Made by a program: the position numbers and the translations under genes
Part shown: one piece after another, positions 46,012-54,382 of the stretch
Layout: every line of letters starts with the position of its first letter
Position numbering within the stretch: the first letter of the stretch is position 1
Notes under the pieces: generated by a model
Databases searched by the model: none
What the model was told of the DNA's origin: nothing
What the model saw: only the letters and a program-made list of their open reading frames with translations
Assembly: GCF_004348455.1 (NCBI RefSeq)
Contig: NZ_SMKA01000003.1
Coordinates: forward strand, 1 to 64,000
DNA: 64,000 nt
Direction: 5' to 3'
Origin: Kribbella albertanoniae
GTDB taxonomy: Bacteria > Actinomycetota > Actinomycetes > Propionibacteriales > Kribbellaceae

Positions 46012-47442
46012 CTGACTGGGGTTGCCGTGATTGGTGGCGGGCCGGCGGCGGTGGGGCTTCTGGGGAGGATGCTGGCGCGGGCCGACGAGTTTCGGCGTGC
46101 GCCGCGGGTTGTCGTCTATGAGCCGGACAATCTTGGGCACGGGGTCGCGTTCGGGGCGGATCTCGAGTCGGCGTTGATCAATCTGCCGGCTGGGCGGATG
46201 TCGATGGACCCCGGTGATCCGGATCAGTTCGCGCGGTGGCTGGACGCGGCGGGGGATGCGTATGTGCCGCGGCAGGTGTTCGGCGAGTACCTGGTGGACG
46301 AGTTCTGGCGCGCGGTGGGGCAGGCGCGCGCGTTGGGCTGGACTGTGGACGTGGTGCCGGAGACGGTCGCCGCGCTGGGGAAGGGCAGTGCGAACGAACT
46401 GCTGGTGCGGACCCCGGCCGGTGTGCGGTCGTTCGGGCAGGTGGTGCTCGGGGTCGGGTCCGGTACGACGGCGGATCCGTACCGGCTGAGCGGGGCGTCG
46501 GGTTATGTCGTCGACCCGTACCCGTTGGCCGCGACGCTGCCGGGTATCGCGCCACGGTCGCACGTGCTGGTGATCGGGACCGGGCTGACGGCGATCGATG
46601 TCGTGCTGGGGCTGCTGCATCTCGGTCACGACGGACGGATCACCCTTGCGTCGCGGACCGGGATCCTCCCAGGTCCCCGGCCGCAGATCATGCCGCTGGA
46701 CCCGAAGCATCTGACGATCGACGCTGTCCGCCGCTTCGAATCGCTCGGCCTGGGGGACGTCTGGGAGCTGCTGAAGCTCGAGCTGGCGTCGGCCGGCTTC
46801 GATGCGGACACGGAAATCTCATGGCTGCTGTCGAGTGCGTCGGCCACGGAACGACTGCGCTACCAGCTCGATCGGCTGGACGCGGCGCCGATCCAGTCGA
46901 TCTTCGAGAACCTCGAGACACCGGTGCCGCCGATGATCCGGGCCGCGCTCAGCGCGGACGAGATGCTGAAGGTTGCCTTCGACTACAAGCCCTACCTGAA
47001 GAGCATCCAGTGCCCGATGCCGCCGGTGAGCGCCAGGAAGTTGCTGGCGGTAATGGACAGCGGACAGCTCGTCGTGGCACCGGGAATCACCGCGCTGAGG
47101 CACCGCAACGGCCGGTTCGAGGCGGTCGCGCGCGAATCCGTGCCCGCTGCGGAGGTCGTCATCGACGCAACCAGGCTGAGCCCACGGCGGACGAAGGGCC
47201 GGGCGCGCGGCCTGCTGGACTCACTGTCCGCCGAGCGGCTCGCGAGCTGGAACTCGTTCGACGGACTGATCGTCGACCCGCGCACGGGCCGGGTGGTCGC
47301 GGCGGCGCCGTACCGGCTCTTCGCGTACGGCGAGATCACCGCAGGCGAGCTGTACTACGCCAGCAGTCTGCCGGCCGTCGTCCGCGGAGCGAACGTGGTG
47401 GCGGCGGAGCTTGTTCGCCATGACAACGAGGTGGGTTCATGA
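46012..47442 (+). CDS. FAD/NAD(P)-binding protein (NAD_binding_9 type), probable CTG start
   Basis: 476 aa. Its N-terminal Rossmann strand and loop read T-G-V-A-V-I-G-G-G-P-A-A (residues 2-13). Then come Y-E-P-D-N-L-G-H-G-V-A-F and N-L-P-A-G-R-M-S-M-D-P-G-D-P, typical of the YdhS/NAD_binding_9 group, and a second nucleotide loop V-I-G-T-G-L-T-A-I-D (about 187-196). It is thus likely an NAD(P)H-using flavin oxidoreductase or hydroxylase. CTG 46012 lies 6 nt after GGAGG (46001-46005). The only usual start, GTG 46027, would remove the first beta strand and is 21 nt from the RBS. Overlaps the next gene by 4 nt. Confidence 0.8.
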   Translation: MTGVAVIGGGPAAVGLLGRMLARADEFRRAPRVVVYEPDNLGHGVAFGADLESALINLPAGRMSMDPGDPDQFARWLDAAGDAYVPRQVFGEYLVDEFWRAVGQARALGWTVDVVPETVAALGKGSANELLVRTPAGVRSFGQVVLGVGSGTTADPYRLSGASGYVVDPYPLAATLPGIAPRSHVLVIGTGLTAIDVVLGLLHLGHDGRITLASRTGILPGPRPQIMPLDPKHLTIDAVRRFESLGLGDVWELLKLELASAGFDADTEISWLLSSASATERLRYQLDRLDAAPIQSIFENLETPVPPMIRAALSADEMLKVAFDYKPYLKSIQCPMPPVSARKLLAVMDSGQLVVAPGITALRHRNGRFEAVARESVPAAEVVIDATRLSPRRTKGRARGLLDSLSAERLASWNSFDGLIVDPRTGRVVAAAPYRLFAYGEITAGELYYASSLPAVVRGANVVAAELVRHDNEVGS

Positions 47443-48230
47443 GAGTCGTGCTGTCCGAATGTCTGCCCGACTATGTCAGCTACACCTTCCCCTATCACGT
47501 CTGGGGCTTTCTCGAGGAGGGCGAGACGCCGGGTACGGCACTGGCACTCGGCTTCCTGCCGCTGACCTTCGACCTGTCGCGCTTCTACCTGTCCCGGAGC
47601 ATCCGCGTCGAGCTGAGCGATTTCGGCCCGAACAAGCGGATCCGCTATGCCAGGCGCCAGTGCGCCCACATCAGCAGCCAGTTCCTCGAGCGCGCGGACT
47701 TCGAGTTCACCGCGGCTTGGCGTGATCTGGCGACCGCGTACTTCGCGACCCGGGCCGAGGCGGTCGAGTATCGGCAGCGGCGGTTCCTCGAGATGCTGGA
47801 CTCACCCTTCACGACGCACGTGTTGCTGTGGACCGACGACACCACCGGAGCACCGGTCGGACTTGCACCGCTCTACCTCGAGGAGCAGGTGGGGGAGTAC
47901 GGCATCTCGATCTATGCACCGGAGTACACCGCGGTGAACATCGGCAACCACATGCTGGCCGGGGTCCTGCAGAAGCTCCAAGAGCTCGGCTGTACCCATG
48001 GCTACGTGGGGACCTGCTACTCCGAGGAGGCGCTCTACAAGACGCGGGTGCCGGGCATGCAGTTCTTCAACGGCTTCCGCTGGTCGGACGACCGGGCCGA
48101 GCTGCATCACTTCCTCGACCGTCAGCAGCCCGTCGCGCAGGAGCACATCCTGAGCACCGAGGCGTATGCGAAGGCTTTCGGTGGCATCGGGGAGCCGCCC
48201 GCGTTGTGGCGGCTACAGGCTCCGGGCTGA
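47439..48230 (+). CDS. ATE/Bpt-like aminoacyl-tRNA transferase homologue
   Basis: 263 aa. It aligns by eye along most of the bacterial leucyl/arginyl-tRNA-protein transferase (Bpt/ATE) fold: G-F near residues 38-39; R-S-I-R-V-E-L-S-D-F-G-P-N-K-R-I-R-Y (53-70), matching the ATE C-x-P-I-R-I-x-V-x-x-F-x-x-S-K-S-Q-K-R segment; and the late Y-V-G-T-C-Y-S-E-E-A-L-Y-K-T-R (189-203), matching the Y-L-G-Y-x-I ... M-x-Y-K-x-x-F motif. The N-terminal C-x-x-C cluster of true ATE proteins is missing. It could move an amino acid from tRNA to a small-molecule or protein acceptor. ATGA overlap with the flavoprotein gene. Confidence 0.65.
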   Translation: MRVVLSECLPDYVSYTFPYHVWGFLEEGETPGTALALGFLPLTFDLSRFYLSRSIRVELSDFGPNKRIRYARRQCAHISSQFLERADFEFTAAWRDLATAYFATRAEAVEYRQRRFLEMLDSPFTTHVLLWTDDTTGAPVGLAPLYLEEQVGEYGISIYAPEYTAVNIGNHMLAGVLQKLQELGCTHGYVGTCYSEEALYKTRVPGMQFFNGFRWSDDRAELHHFLDRQQPVAQEHILSTEAYAKAFGGIGEPPALWRLQAPG

Positions 48231-48989
48231 GACGACCGGCTGGTGATAGCCCGACTCGTGCGGTAGCAACCAGGCGACATCCTTGAAGCCGGCGCCCTTG
48301 AGCAGCCCCAGTACAGTCTCCTTCTCCAAGGCGCGCAGCGTGGTCCGGCCGGTCGACACCTCCCAGCCGGTGCTCGATTCCTTGAGCACGAAGAAGTCGG
48401 TCGTGTACGCCGGAGCGTCGTCATGCCATTGCCAGGTCTGGAAGTAGATCCGCTTCTGGCCACCCAGCTCCATCACGCGCGGCACGGAACCCTCGGGCTT
48501 CTCCTTCAGAAGAGGCCCGTAGTCACGCAGGCTGATCAGCAGCAACCCGTCCGGCTCGAGCTTCGCCTTCATCGCGGCGAAGGCCTGCGCGAGGTCATCG
48601 TCGGTCTGCAGATGCGCCAGCGAGTTGTCGAACGAGAGCACCACGTCGAACGTCCCGTCGACCTGTTCGTCGAGGTGCCGGAAGTCCGCCGTACCGAAGG
48701 TCAGCTCGGCGCCCATCGCCGCGGCCGAGTCGGCGGCGCGGGCCACGGCGCGGGAGCTGAGGTCGGTCGCGTGGACGCGGTAGCCCTCGAGGGCGAGCCC
48801 GATCGCCTGCGTGCCGATCCCGCAGGAGCAGTCCAGGACGGAGAACGCGCCCGATCCTTTGAACGCGGTGATCAGGTCACGCACCTCACCGCCCTGCCGG
48901 CGGGCGGAGGACTGCCAGTCCGGGTAGATGAGGTGATAGTCCTCGGCGAAGCCGTCGTAGAACTCCTGCGGGTTGTTGTCGCCGGTCAT
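48213..48989 (-). CDS. SAM-dependent methyltransferase, glycine N-methyltransferase-like
   Basis: 258 aa class I methyltransferase. The N-terminal F-Y-D-G-F-A-E-D-Y-H-L-I-Y-P-D-W (residues 10-25) resembles the substrate lid of glycine/sarcosine N-methyltransferases. The SAM loop is V-L-D-C-S-C-G-I-G-T (51-60), and D-V-V-L-S-F-D-N-S-L-A-H follows. An amino-group acceptor is therefore the better guess. ATG 48989 has GGAGG upstream and shares one base with the stop of the ATP-grasp gene. Its 3' end overlaps the ATE-like gene by 18 bp from the other strand. Confidence 0.85.
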   Translation of the reverse strand: MTGDNNPQEFYDGFAEDYHLIYPDWQSSARRQGGEVRDLITAFKGSGAFSVLDCSCGIGTQAIGLALEGYRVHATDLSSRAVARAADSAAAMGAELTFGTADFRHLDEQVDGTFDVVLSFDNSLAHLQTDDDLAQAFAAMKAKLEPDGLLLISLRDYGPLLKEKPEGSVPRVMELGGQKRIYFQTWQWHDDAPAYTTDFFVLKESSTGWEVSTGRTTLRALEKETVLGLLKGAGFKDVAWLLPHESGYHQPVVSARSL

Positions 48990-50284
48990 CAGCTACCTCC
49001 AGAAAGAAACGCGCATCCTCTGCTGTAGGCGCCGGGGATGCCGATCACGCCGTTCTCGATCGCGGGGCGGCCGCGGAGCGTGGCGCCGCCGTACTGGTCG
49101 TCCAGGACGAAGACGCCCCAGACGACATGCCAGTCAACGAGCCGGCCGGACTCCGTGAACAGCTCTTCGTCCGGGACGACCCGCTGCTGCACCAGGTAGG
49201 TCTGCAGGGCGGGGGACTCCAAGTGGGCTTGCCATTCCTGGTCGCTGACGTTCGTCCCGATGACCACGCCGGCACCTTGGAAACCGTCGGCGGGCTTCAG
49301 GATCAGTTCCTGCCGGCGACTACGGCATTCGTCGATCAGCAAGCGGCGGTCCCGACCGATCATCCGCGTCCAGGGAACCCGCCGTTCGATCAATGCCCGC
49401 TCGTCGGGCGTCAACGCCGACCACACGTGCGGCTCTCGCAGCAGACCGAGAGTTGCCTTGCGGGCCGAGACATCGGTGTCGAGCGGCGGGAAGAGAACCA
49501 AGGCACCGCTGTACTGCGCTCTGGTCAGAGCCGCCATCGTGGTGTCGCCGGGCACCACGTTCGTGGCATCGAAGTACCGGAAGATGACGTCGACCCGGGT
49601 GTCGCCGTCGAGGTAGATGCGGCCGTTGCGCTCGGAGAGATCCCGGAGTTCGCCCAAGGCGATCGTGAGACCGCGGCTGCGCAGGTTGCGGCACATCCGC
49701 TCGGTGGCTCCGCCTGGCTTGTCCCGTGCGCCGGACTCCTCGATCAATGCGACGCTGGGCGGTCCTCCGTCCGGCGCGGTGCCCGCGGCGATGAGTTGGT
49801 CGGCCACCAGTTGCAGGGTGTCGGCGTAGGAGAGCTCATGGTCGTGAGCGAAGGCCTCGAATCCCGGTTGCCCGAGGAGGGCTTCGTGCAGCAGCGAGGA
49901 ATCGATGCTGCCGAGGCCGTTGCCGCGGTTGAGCTCGATGACCTTGGCCTGGCCACCAGCGCTGAAGACGTCGGCTCGTAGATGGGTGCGGGACGCTCCG
50001 ACAGCTCCGGCGAGGATGACGTCGATGAGGTCGTCGGCGACGCCCTGCGCCTCCAGATAGCCGCGGCTGCCGCCGAAGCAACGCTCGGCGATATCGTCGA
50101 GCAACCAGTGCAGCCGGCTGAGGTCGGTGCAGAGCTCAGCCATCGCTCGCGCGTCGGCGAAGAGCGGGCGTTGCAGGGCTTGCAGCGGCCAACTCACGAA
50201 CGGTTCGGTCTGCTCGACGGTCCGCATGCTGTTCTGCAGCGATGGGTCTCTCAGATACGCCCGCGTCGGCTCGGGTGCGATCAC
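48989..50284 (-). CDS. ATP-grasp ligase-like protein (circularly permuted type, uncertain)
   Basis: 431 aa from GTG 50284. Residues 114-133 (K-V-I-E-L-N-R-G-N-G-L-G-S-I-D-S-S-L) resemble the acidic/asparagine metal site of glutathionylspermidine synthase-like, circularly permuted ATP-grasp proteins. Residues 327-343 (L-I-L-K-P-A-D-G-F-Q-G-A-G-V-V-I-G) are the nucleotide-binding lysine and glycine loop, and Y-L-V-Q-Q-R-V-V (363-370) the hinge. Such enzymes join a carboxylate to an amine with ATP. It overlaps the upstream methyltransferase by 4 nt (GTGA) and the downstream one by 1 nt, so all three are coupled. An upstream in-frame ATG at 50551 lies inside the neighbouring gene and is rejected. 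Confidence 0.7.
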   Translation of the reverse strand: MIAPEPTRAYLRDPSLQNSMRTVEQTEPFVSWPLQALQRPLFADARAMAELCTDLSRLHWLLDDIAERCFGGSRGYLEAQGVADDLIDVILAGAVGASRTHLRADVFSAGGQAKVIELNRGNGLGSIDSSLLHEALLGQPGFEAFAHDHELSYADTLQLVADQLIAAGTAPDGGPPSVALIEESGARDKPGGATERMCRNLRSRGLTIALGELRDLSERNGRIYLDGDTRVDVIFRYFDATNVVPGDTTMAALTRAQYSGALVLFPPLDTDVSARKATLGLLREPHVWSALTPDERALIERRVPWTRMIGRDRRLLIDECRSRRQELILKPADGFQGAGVVIGTNVSDQEWQAHLESPALQTYLVQQRVVPDEELFTESGRLVDWHVVWGVFVLDDQYGGATLRGRPAIENGVIGIPGAYSRGCAFLSGGS

Positions 50285-50862
50285 AGGCTGCGTTTGGTGG
50301 CCAGGACCAGCCCGGACGACCAGTTCAGTACGGTGACGGCCAGCGACCGGTCCTCGACGATCTCGCGGCGGAAGGTCTCGACCAGCGCCTGCTGATCGGG
50401 TGCCCAGTCCGGATGCGGCAGCAGATGGTCGGCGACGTAGATTCCGCCGGGCGCCAGCCACTCCAGCAATTGCGCCCGCGCGATGAACTTGCCGCGGTAG
50501 GTGTCGACGAACACCAGGTCGAACGGCGGCCCGTCGTACCGGTCGAGCCACTCGCCGATGTCGGTCACGACCAGCTCGACCCGGGAGTCGTCGCCGACCG
50601 CCTTCCGCGCGAGCTCGGTGGTCTCCGGATTGCGGTCGAGACTGACGAGCCGGCTGCCGGCGCTCATCCCGTCCAGGAGCCAGGCGGTGCCGACACCGGC
50701 GCCGGTGCCCAGCTCAAGCAGGTGACCGTCCGGTTTCGTGGCGGCCAGTGAGCGGAGCAGGGCGCCGGTGCGCTCATCGGAGTCCTCGCCGAAACCCAGG
50801 TGCTGCGAAAACCCTCGCGCGGCTCGTGCCCGGGCAGGGATCTGCGTTGGTTCGTCCGACAC
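50281..50862 (-). CDS. SAM-dependent methyltransferase, O-methyltransferase-like
   Basis: 193 aa. The SAM loop E-L-G-T-G-A-G-V-G is at residues 50-58, with V-S-L-D-R-N (acidic end of strand 2) near 75-80 and D-L-V-F-V-D-T-Y-R-G-K downstream. The compact form is that of catechol/caffeoyl-type O-methyltransferases. GTG 50862 is preceded by GAGGGA at tight spacing. First of the three overlapping minus-strand genes, 36 bp after the helicase on the same strand. Confidence 0.8.
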   Translation of the reverse strand: MSDEPTQIPARARAARGFSQHLGFGEDSDERTGALLRSLAATKPDGHLLELGTGAGVGTAWLLDGMSAGSRLVSLDRNPETTELARKAVGDDSRVELVVTDIGEWLDRYDGPPFDLVFVDTYRGKFIARAQLLEWLAPGGIYVADHLLPHPDWAPDQQALVETFRREIVEDRSLAVTVLNWSSGLVLATKRSL

Positions 50863-50898
50863 TCCCTCATGATGGTCGATCGGAGGGGCAGCCGCCGC

Positions 50899-53406
50899 TT
50901 ACAGGGGTTTGAAGGAGACCATTTCGAGGACTAGTTCGCCGGTGTCGTCGGAGGCGGCCAGGTCTACGGTGGCGGTGATGCGCCAGTCGTGGTTGCCTTC
51001 GGGGTCGTCGATGATTTGCTGGACTTCCCAGTAGCCGGGGTGTTCTTCGACCAGGAAGAGGGCAGGGCCGCGGGCGGCGGGGCCGGTGTTGAGGGTGTCG
51101 TGTTCGGCGTAGTAGGTGGTGCCGGCTTCGGCCCAGCGGCCGGCGTCCCAGCCGGAGTCGGTGTCGAGTTGGCCCAGCTCGGCCCAGCGGTGGCGGGCGA
51201 CCAACTCGACGCGGCGGAAGACGGCGTTGCGGACGAGGACGCGGAAGGCCCGGGTGTTGAGGGTGATGCGGCGCGGGCCGACCGGGGTGACCTCGACCTC
51301 TTCGGTGACCGGGTTGGTCAGCTCTTCCCACTCGTCGAGGAGGCTGGAGTCGGTCTGGCGGACGACCTCGCCGAGCCACTCGATCAGGTCGGTGAGGTCC
51401 TCGTTCGCCTTGTCCGGCGGGACGGTCTGCCGCAGTGCCTTGTAGGCGTCGCTCAGGTAGCGCAGCACGATGCCTTCGGAGCGCGCGAGACCGTAGTACT
51501 GGATGTACTCGCCGAACGTCATCGCCCGCTCGAACATGTCCCGGACCACAGACTTCGGGGACAGGCCGGCCTCGGCGATCCACGGGTGGGTCTGCCGGTA
51601 GATCTCCAACGTTGCCTCGAGCAACTCTTCGAGCGGCTTCGGCCAGCTGATCTCCTCGAGCAGTTCCATCCGCTCGTCGTACTCGATGCCGTCGGCCTTC
51701 ATCCCTTGGACGGCCTCGCCCTTGGCGTGGTGCAACTGCGCCATCAGGATCGCGCGTGGGTCCTCGAGCGTCGCTTCGACCACCGACACCACGTCCAACG
51801 CGTACAGCGGGTCCTCGGGGTCGAGCAGGTCGAGCGCGGCCAGTGCGAAGGTCGACAGCGGCTGGTTGAGCGAGAAGTCCTTCTGCAGATCAACGGTCAG
51901 CCGCAGCGACCGGCCGAACTCGTCCGGCTCCGGCAGCCGCTCGACCACGCCCGCGGTCACCAGCGTGCGGTAGATCTGGATCGCACGGCGGATCAGATGC
52001 CGCTGCTGCTTGGCGTCCTCGTGGTTGTCCTGCAGTAGATGTCGCATGCTCGCGAACGCGTCGCCGTCGCGGGCGATCACGTTCAGCAGCATGGCGTGGT
52101 TGACCCGCATCCGCGACTGCAGCGGTTCGGGTTCGGCGGCGACGAGCCGGTCGAAGGTGTCCTCACCCCAGGTGACGAAACCCTCCGGCGGCTTCTTGCG
52201 CTGGACCCGGCGCTGCTTCTTCGGATCGTCACCGGCCTTCGCAAGCAGCCGCACGTTCTCCACGACGTGATCCGGAGCCTGTACGACGACTGTGCCGGAA
52301 GTGTCGTACCCGGCCCGCCCCGCCCGGCCAGCGATCTGGTGGAACTCGCGCGCCTTGAGGATCCGCTGCCGGCGCCCGTCGTACTTGCTGAGCGCGGTCA
52401 GCAGCACCGTCCGGATCGGCACGTTGATGCCGACGCCGAGGGTGTCGGTACCGCAGATGACCTTCAGCAGCCCCGCCTGCGCGAGCTGCTCGACCAGCCG
52501 CCGGTACTTCGGAAGCATGCCGGCGTGGTGGACGCCGATCCCGTGCATGATCAGGCGTTGCAGTGTCTTGCCGAAGCCGGAGCCGAACCGGAAATGCCCG
52601 ATCAGCTCCTTGATCTTGTCCTTCTCCTCCTTCGTGCAGACGTTGATGCTGGTCAGCGCCTGAGCGCGTTCCAGGGCCGACGCCTGGGTGAAGTGGACGA
52701 CATAGACCGGGGCCTGATGGGTGACCAGCAACTCGGCGAGCGTCTCGTGCAGCGGCGAGGTGACGTACTTGTAGATCAGCGGAACCGGGCGCTCGCCCGA
52801 CGAGACGATCGCGGTCGGCTGGCCGGTCCGCCGGGACAGATCGATCTTGAACCGCTCGACATCGCCGAGGGTCGCGGACATCAGAATGAACTGCGCGCGA
52901 GGCAGCTCGAGCAACGGCACCTGCCACGCCCAGCCGCGATCCGGCTCGGAGTAGAAGTGGAACTCGTCCATCACCACCTGACCGACATCGGCCGCCGCGC
53001 CCTCACGCAACGCGACGTTCGCCAGGACCTCCGCCGTACAGCAGATGATCGGCGCGCCCGCGTTCACCGAGGCGTCGCCGGTCAGCATCCCGACCTTGTC
53101 CGCGCCGAACACGTCGCAGAGCGCGAAGAACTTCTCCGACACCAGCGCCTTGATCGGCGCGGTGTAGAACGTCCGCTTCCCGTGCGCCAGCGCGGCGAAG
53201 TGCGAGCCGGTCGCCACCAGGCTCTTCCCGGACCCGGTCGGCGTGGACAGGATCACGTTCGACCCGGTCATCACCTCGATCAACGCCTCTTCCTGCGCCG
53301 GGTACAACGAGATCCCCTGCTCCGCCACCCAGCGCGCGAACGCGTCGTACAGCTGGTCAGGCTCGGTCGTCCCCGGCAACATCTCGGTCAGCGTCATCGG
53401 GGCCAT
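50899..53406 (-). CDS. Ski2-like DEAD/DEAH-box RNA helicase with DUF3516
   Basis: 835 aa. Walker A is T-P-T-G-S-G-K-S (residues 55-62), the DExH box is D-E-F-H (147-150), motif III is S-A-T, and motif VI is Q-I-A-G-R-A-G-R-A-G. The C-terminal half is the DUF3516 region found in actinobacterial helicases of this size. It probably remodels structured RNA. ATG 53406 or ATG 53397 may start it. It lies upstream of the three-gene minus-strand operon, but its wide conservation suggests a housekeeping role. Confidence 0.9.
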   Translation of the reverse strand: MAPMTLTEMLPGTTEPDQLYDAFARWVAEQGISLYPAQEEALIEVMTGSNVILSTPTGSGKSLVATGSHFAALAHGKRTFYTAPIKALVSEKFFALCDVFGADKVGMLTGDASVNAGAPIICCTAEVLANVALREGAAADVGQVVMDEFHFYSEPDRGWAWQVPLLELPRAQFILMSATLGDVERFKIDLSRRTGQPTAIVSSGERPVPLIYKYVTSPLHETLAELLVTHQAPVYVVHFTQASALERAQALTSINVCTKEEKDKIKELIGHFRFGSGFGKTLQRLIMHGIGVHHAGMLPKYRRLVEQLAQAGLLKVICGTDTLGVGINVPIRTVLLTALSKYDGRRQRILKAREFHQIAGRAGRAGYDTSGTVVVQAPDHVVENVRLLAKAGDDPKKQRRVQRKKPPEGFVTWGEDTFDRLVAAEPEPLQSRMRVNHAMLLNVIARDGDAFASMRHLLQDNHEDAKQQRHLIRRAIQIYRTLVTAGVVERLPEPDEFGRSLRLTVDLQKDFSLNQPLSTFALAALDLLDPEDPLYALDVVSVVEATLEDPRAILMAQLHHAKGEAVQGMKADGIEYDERMELLEEISWPKPLEELLEATLEIYRQTHPWIAEAGLSPKSVVRDMFERAMTFGEYIQYYGLARSEGIVLRYLSDAYKALRQTVPPDKANEDLTDLIEWLGEVVRQTDSSLLDEWEELTNPVTEEVEVTPVGPRRITLNTRAFRVLVRNAVFRRVELVARHRWAELGQLDTDSGWDAGRWAEAGTTYYAEHDTLNTGPAARGPALFLVEEHPGYWEVQQIIDDPEGNHDWRITATVDLAASDDTGELVLEMVSFKPL

Positions 53407-53482
53407 TGTCCCTCACGCGCCGAATCGTGTTGCACACAGCTGCGGCCCGGCCTCACCATGTGACGCAGGGGATGGGGGTTCC

Positions 53483-54382
53483 ATGGCAGCGACCGTCGAT
53501 GCGAAGACAGTGATCCAGTCCGTCGACCCGAAGCGTCTGGCCGGCTCCGCGCTCGTCGGCACGCTGACCCTGGAAGCGATTCTGCTGTTCTCGGCAGGTG
53601 ACAACGCTTTCACCGCCCGGCAGCTACCCAGCCACGTGCTGGCGGTGATCGTGGGCACGCTGGGCGGCTGGATCTTCGAGCTGTTCCGGCAACTGCTGTC
53701 GGCGACGTCCAACTCGCTGACAGAGCTCGGTCGGCTCAACGCGAGCCTGGGCGCGCTGACCGAGCGCATCGACTACCAGGAGACCGCGCTCGGCATGCTG
53801 ACCAGCTGCCCGCGGCACAACGACGCACTCTCGAAGCTCATCAGGTCCTCGATGAGTGACAACTTCCGGAACATCCCGTACGTCGGCCCGGCCGCCTACC
53901 TCGGTTATCTGCGGAGCGCCGTCGAGCACGCGGACGGGTACGAAGGTGTCCAGCGCAACACCCTGCGGTGGTACCAGGAGGGCGCCGCGACGGCGTACCT
54001 GCAGGAGCTGAAGAGCAAGCGGATGAAGTTCAAGACCCGCCTGTTCGTCATCGACGACGACGAGGCCGAGCAGATGGAACGCGACCTCGCCGACCAGGAC
54101 CTGCTGCGGTTCTACTGGGAGCACACCGGGGACGTCGCCAGCTACTGGATCACCGTCTCGGACTACCGGCGGAACTACCCCGCACTCATCATCCCGCGCG
54201 ACTTCGCGCTGTACGACCGCACCCTGCTGATCTCGTACGACGAGGGCCGGCAGATCCTGTCGTTCGACGTACTGGATCCCGGGCAGTCGCCGCAGGGCCA
54301 GATCTTCCGGACCCTGAACGAACTCACCCGGCACCAGGACGCGGCCTTCCGCCCGGTCCCACGCTCAGCGGGTGTCGAGTAG
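53483..54382 (+). CDS. Membrane protein of unknown function, 299 aa
   Basis: Two hydrophobic segments (about residues 20-40 and 52-70) are followed by a helical stretch (S-L-T-E-L-G-R-L-N-A-S-L-G-A-L) and a soluble domain. In that domain a run of Y, W and charged residues (R-W-Y-Q-E-G-A and W-E-H-T-G-D-V-A-S-Y-W) may form a receptor or phospholipase-like fold; I recognise no family. ATG 53483 is selected because the frame upstream is not coding. Its 3' end overlaps the convergent methylase gene by 59 bp. Confidence 0.7.
   Translation: MAATVDAKTVIQSVDPKRLAGSALVGTLTLEAILLFSAGDNAFTARQLPSHVLAVIVGTLGGWIFELFRQLLSATSNSLTELGRLNASLGALTERIDYQETALGMLTSCPRHNDALSKLIRSSMSDNFRNIPYVGPAAYLGYLRSAVEHADGYEGVQRNTLRWYQEGAATAYLQELKSKRMKFKTRLFVIDDDEAEQMERDLADQDLLRFYWEHTGDVASYWITVSDYRRNYPALIIPRDFALYDRTLLISYDEGRQILSFDVLDPGQSPQGQIFRTLNELTRHQDAAFRPVPRSAGVE

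Noticed and set aside
46012-50862. Interpretation of the cluster as a lanthipeptide or other RiPP locus
   Set aside because: There is no LanB/C/M-type enzyme, no YcaO, no radical SAM protein and no short precursor-like ORF with an RBS between the genes.
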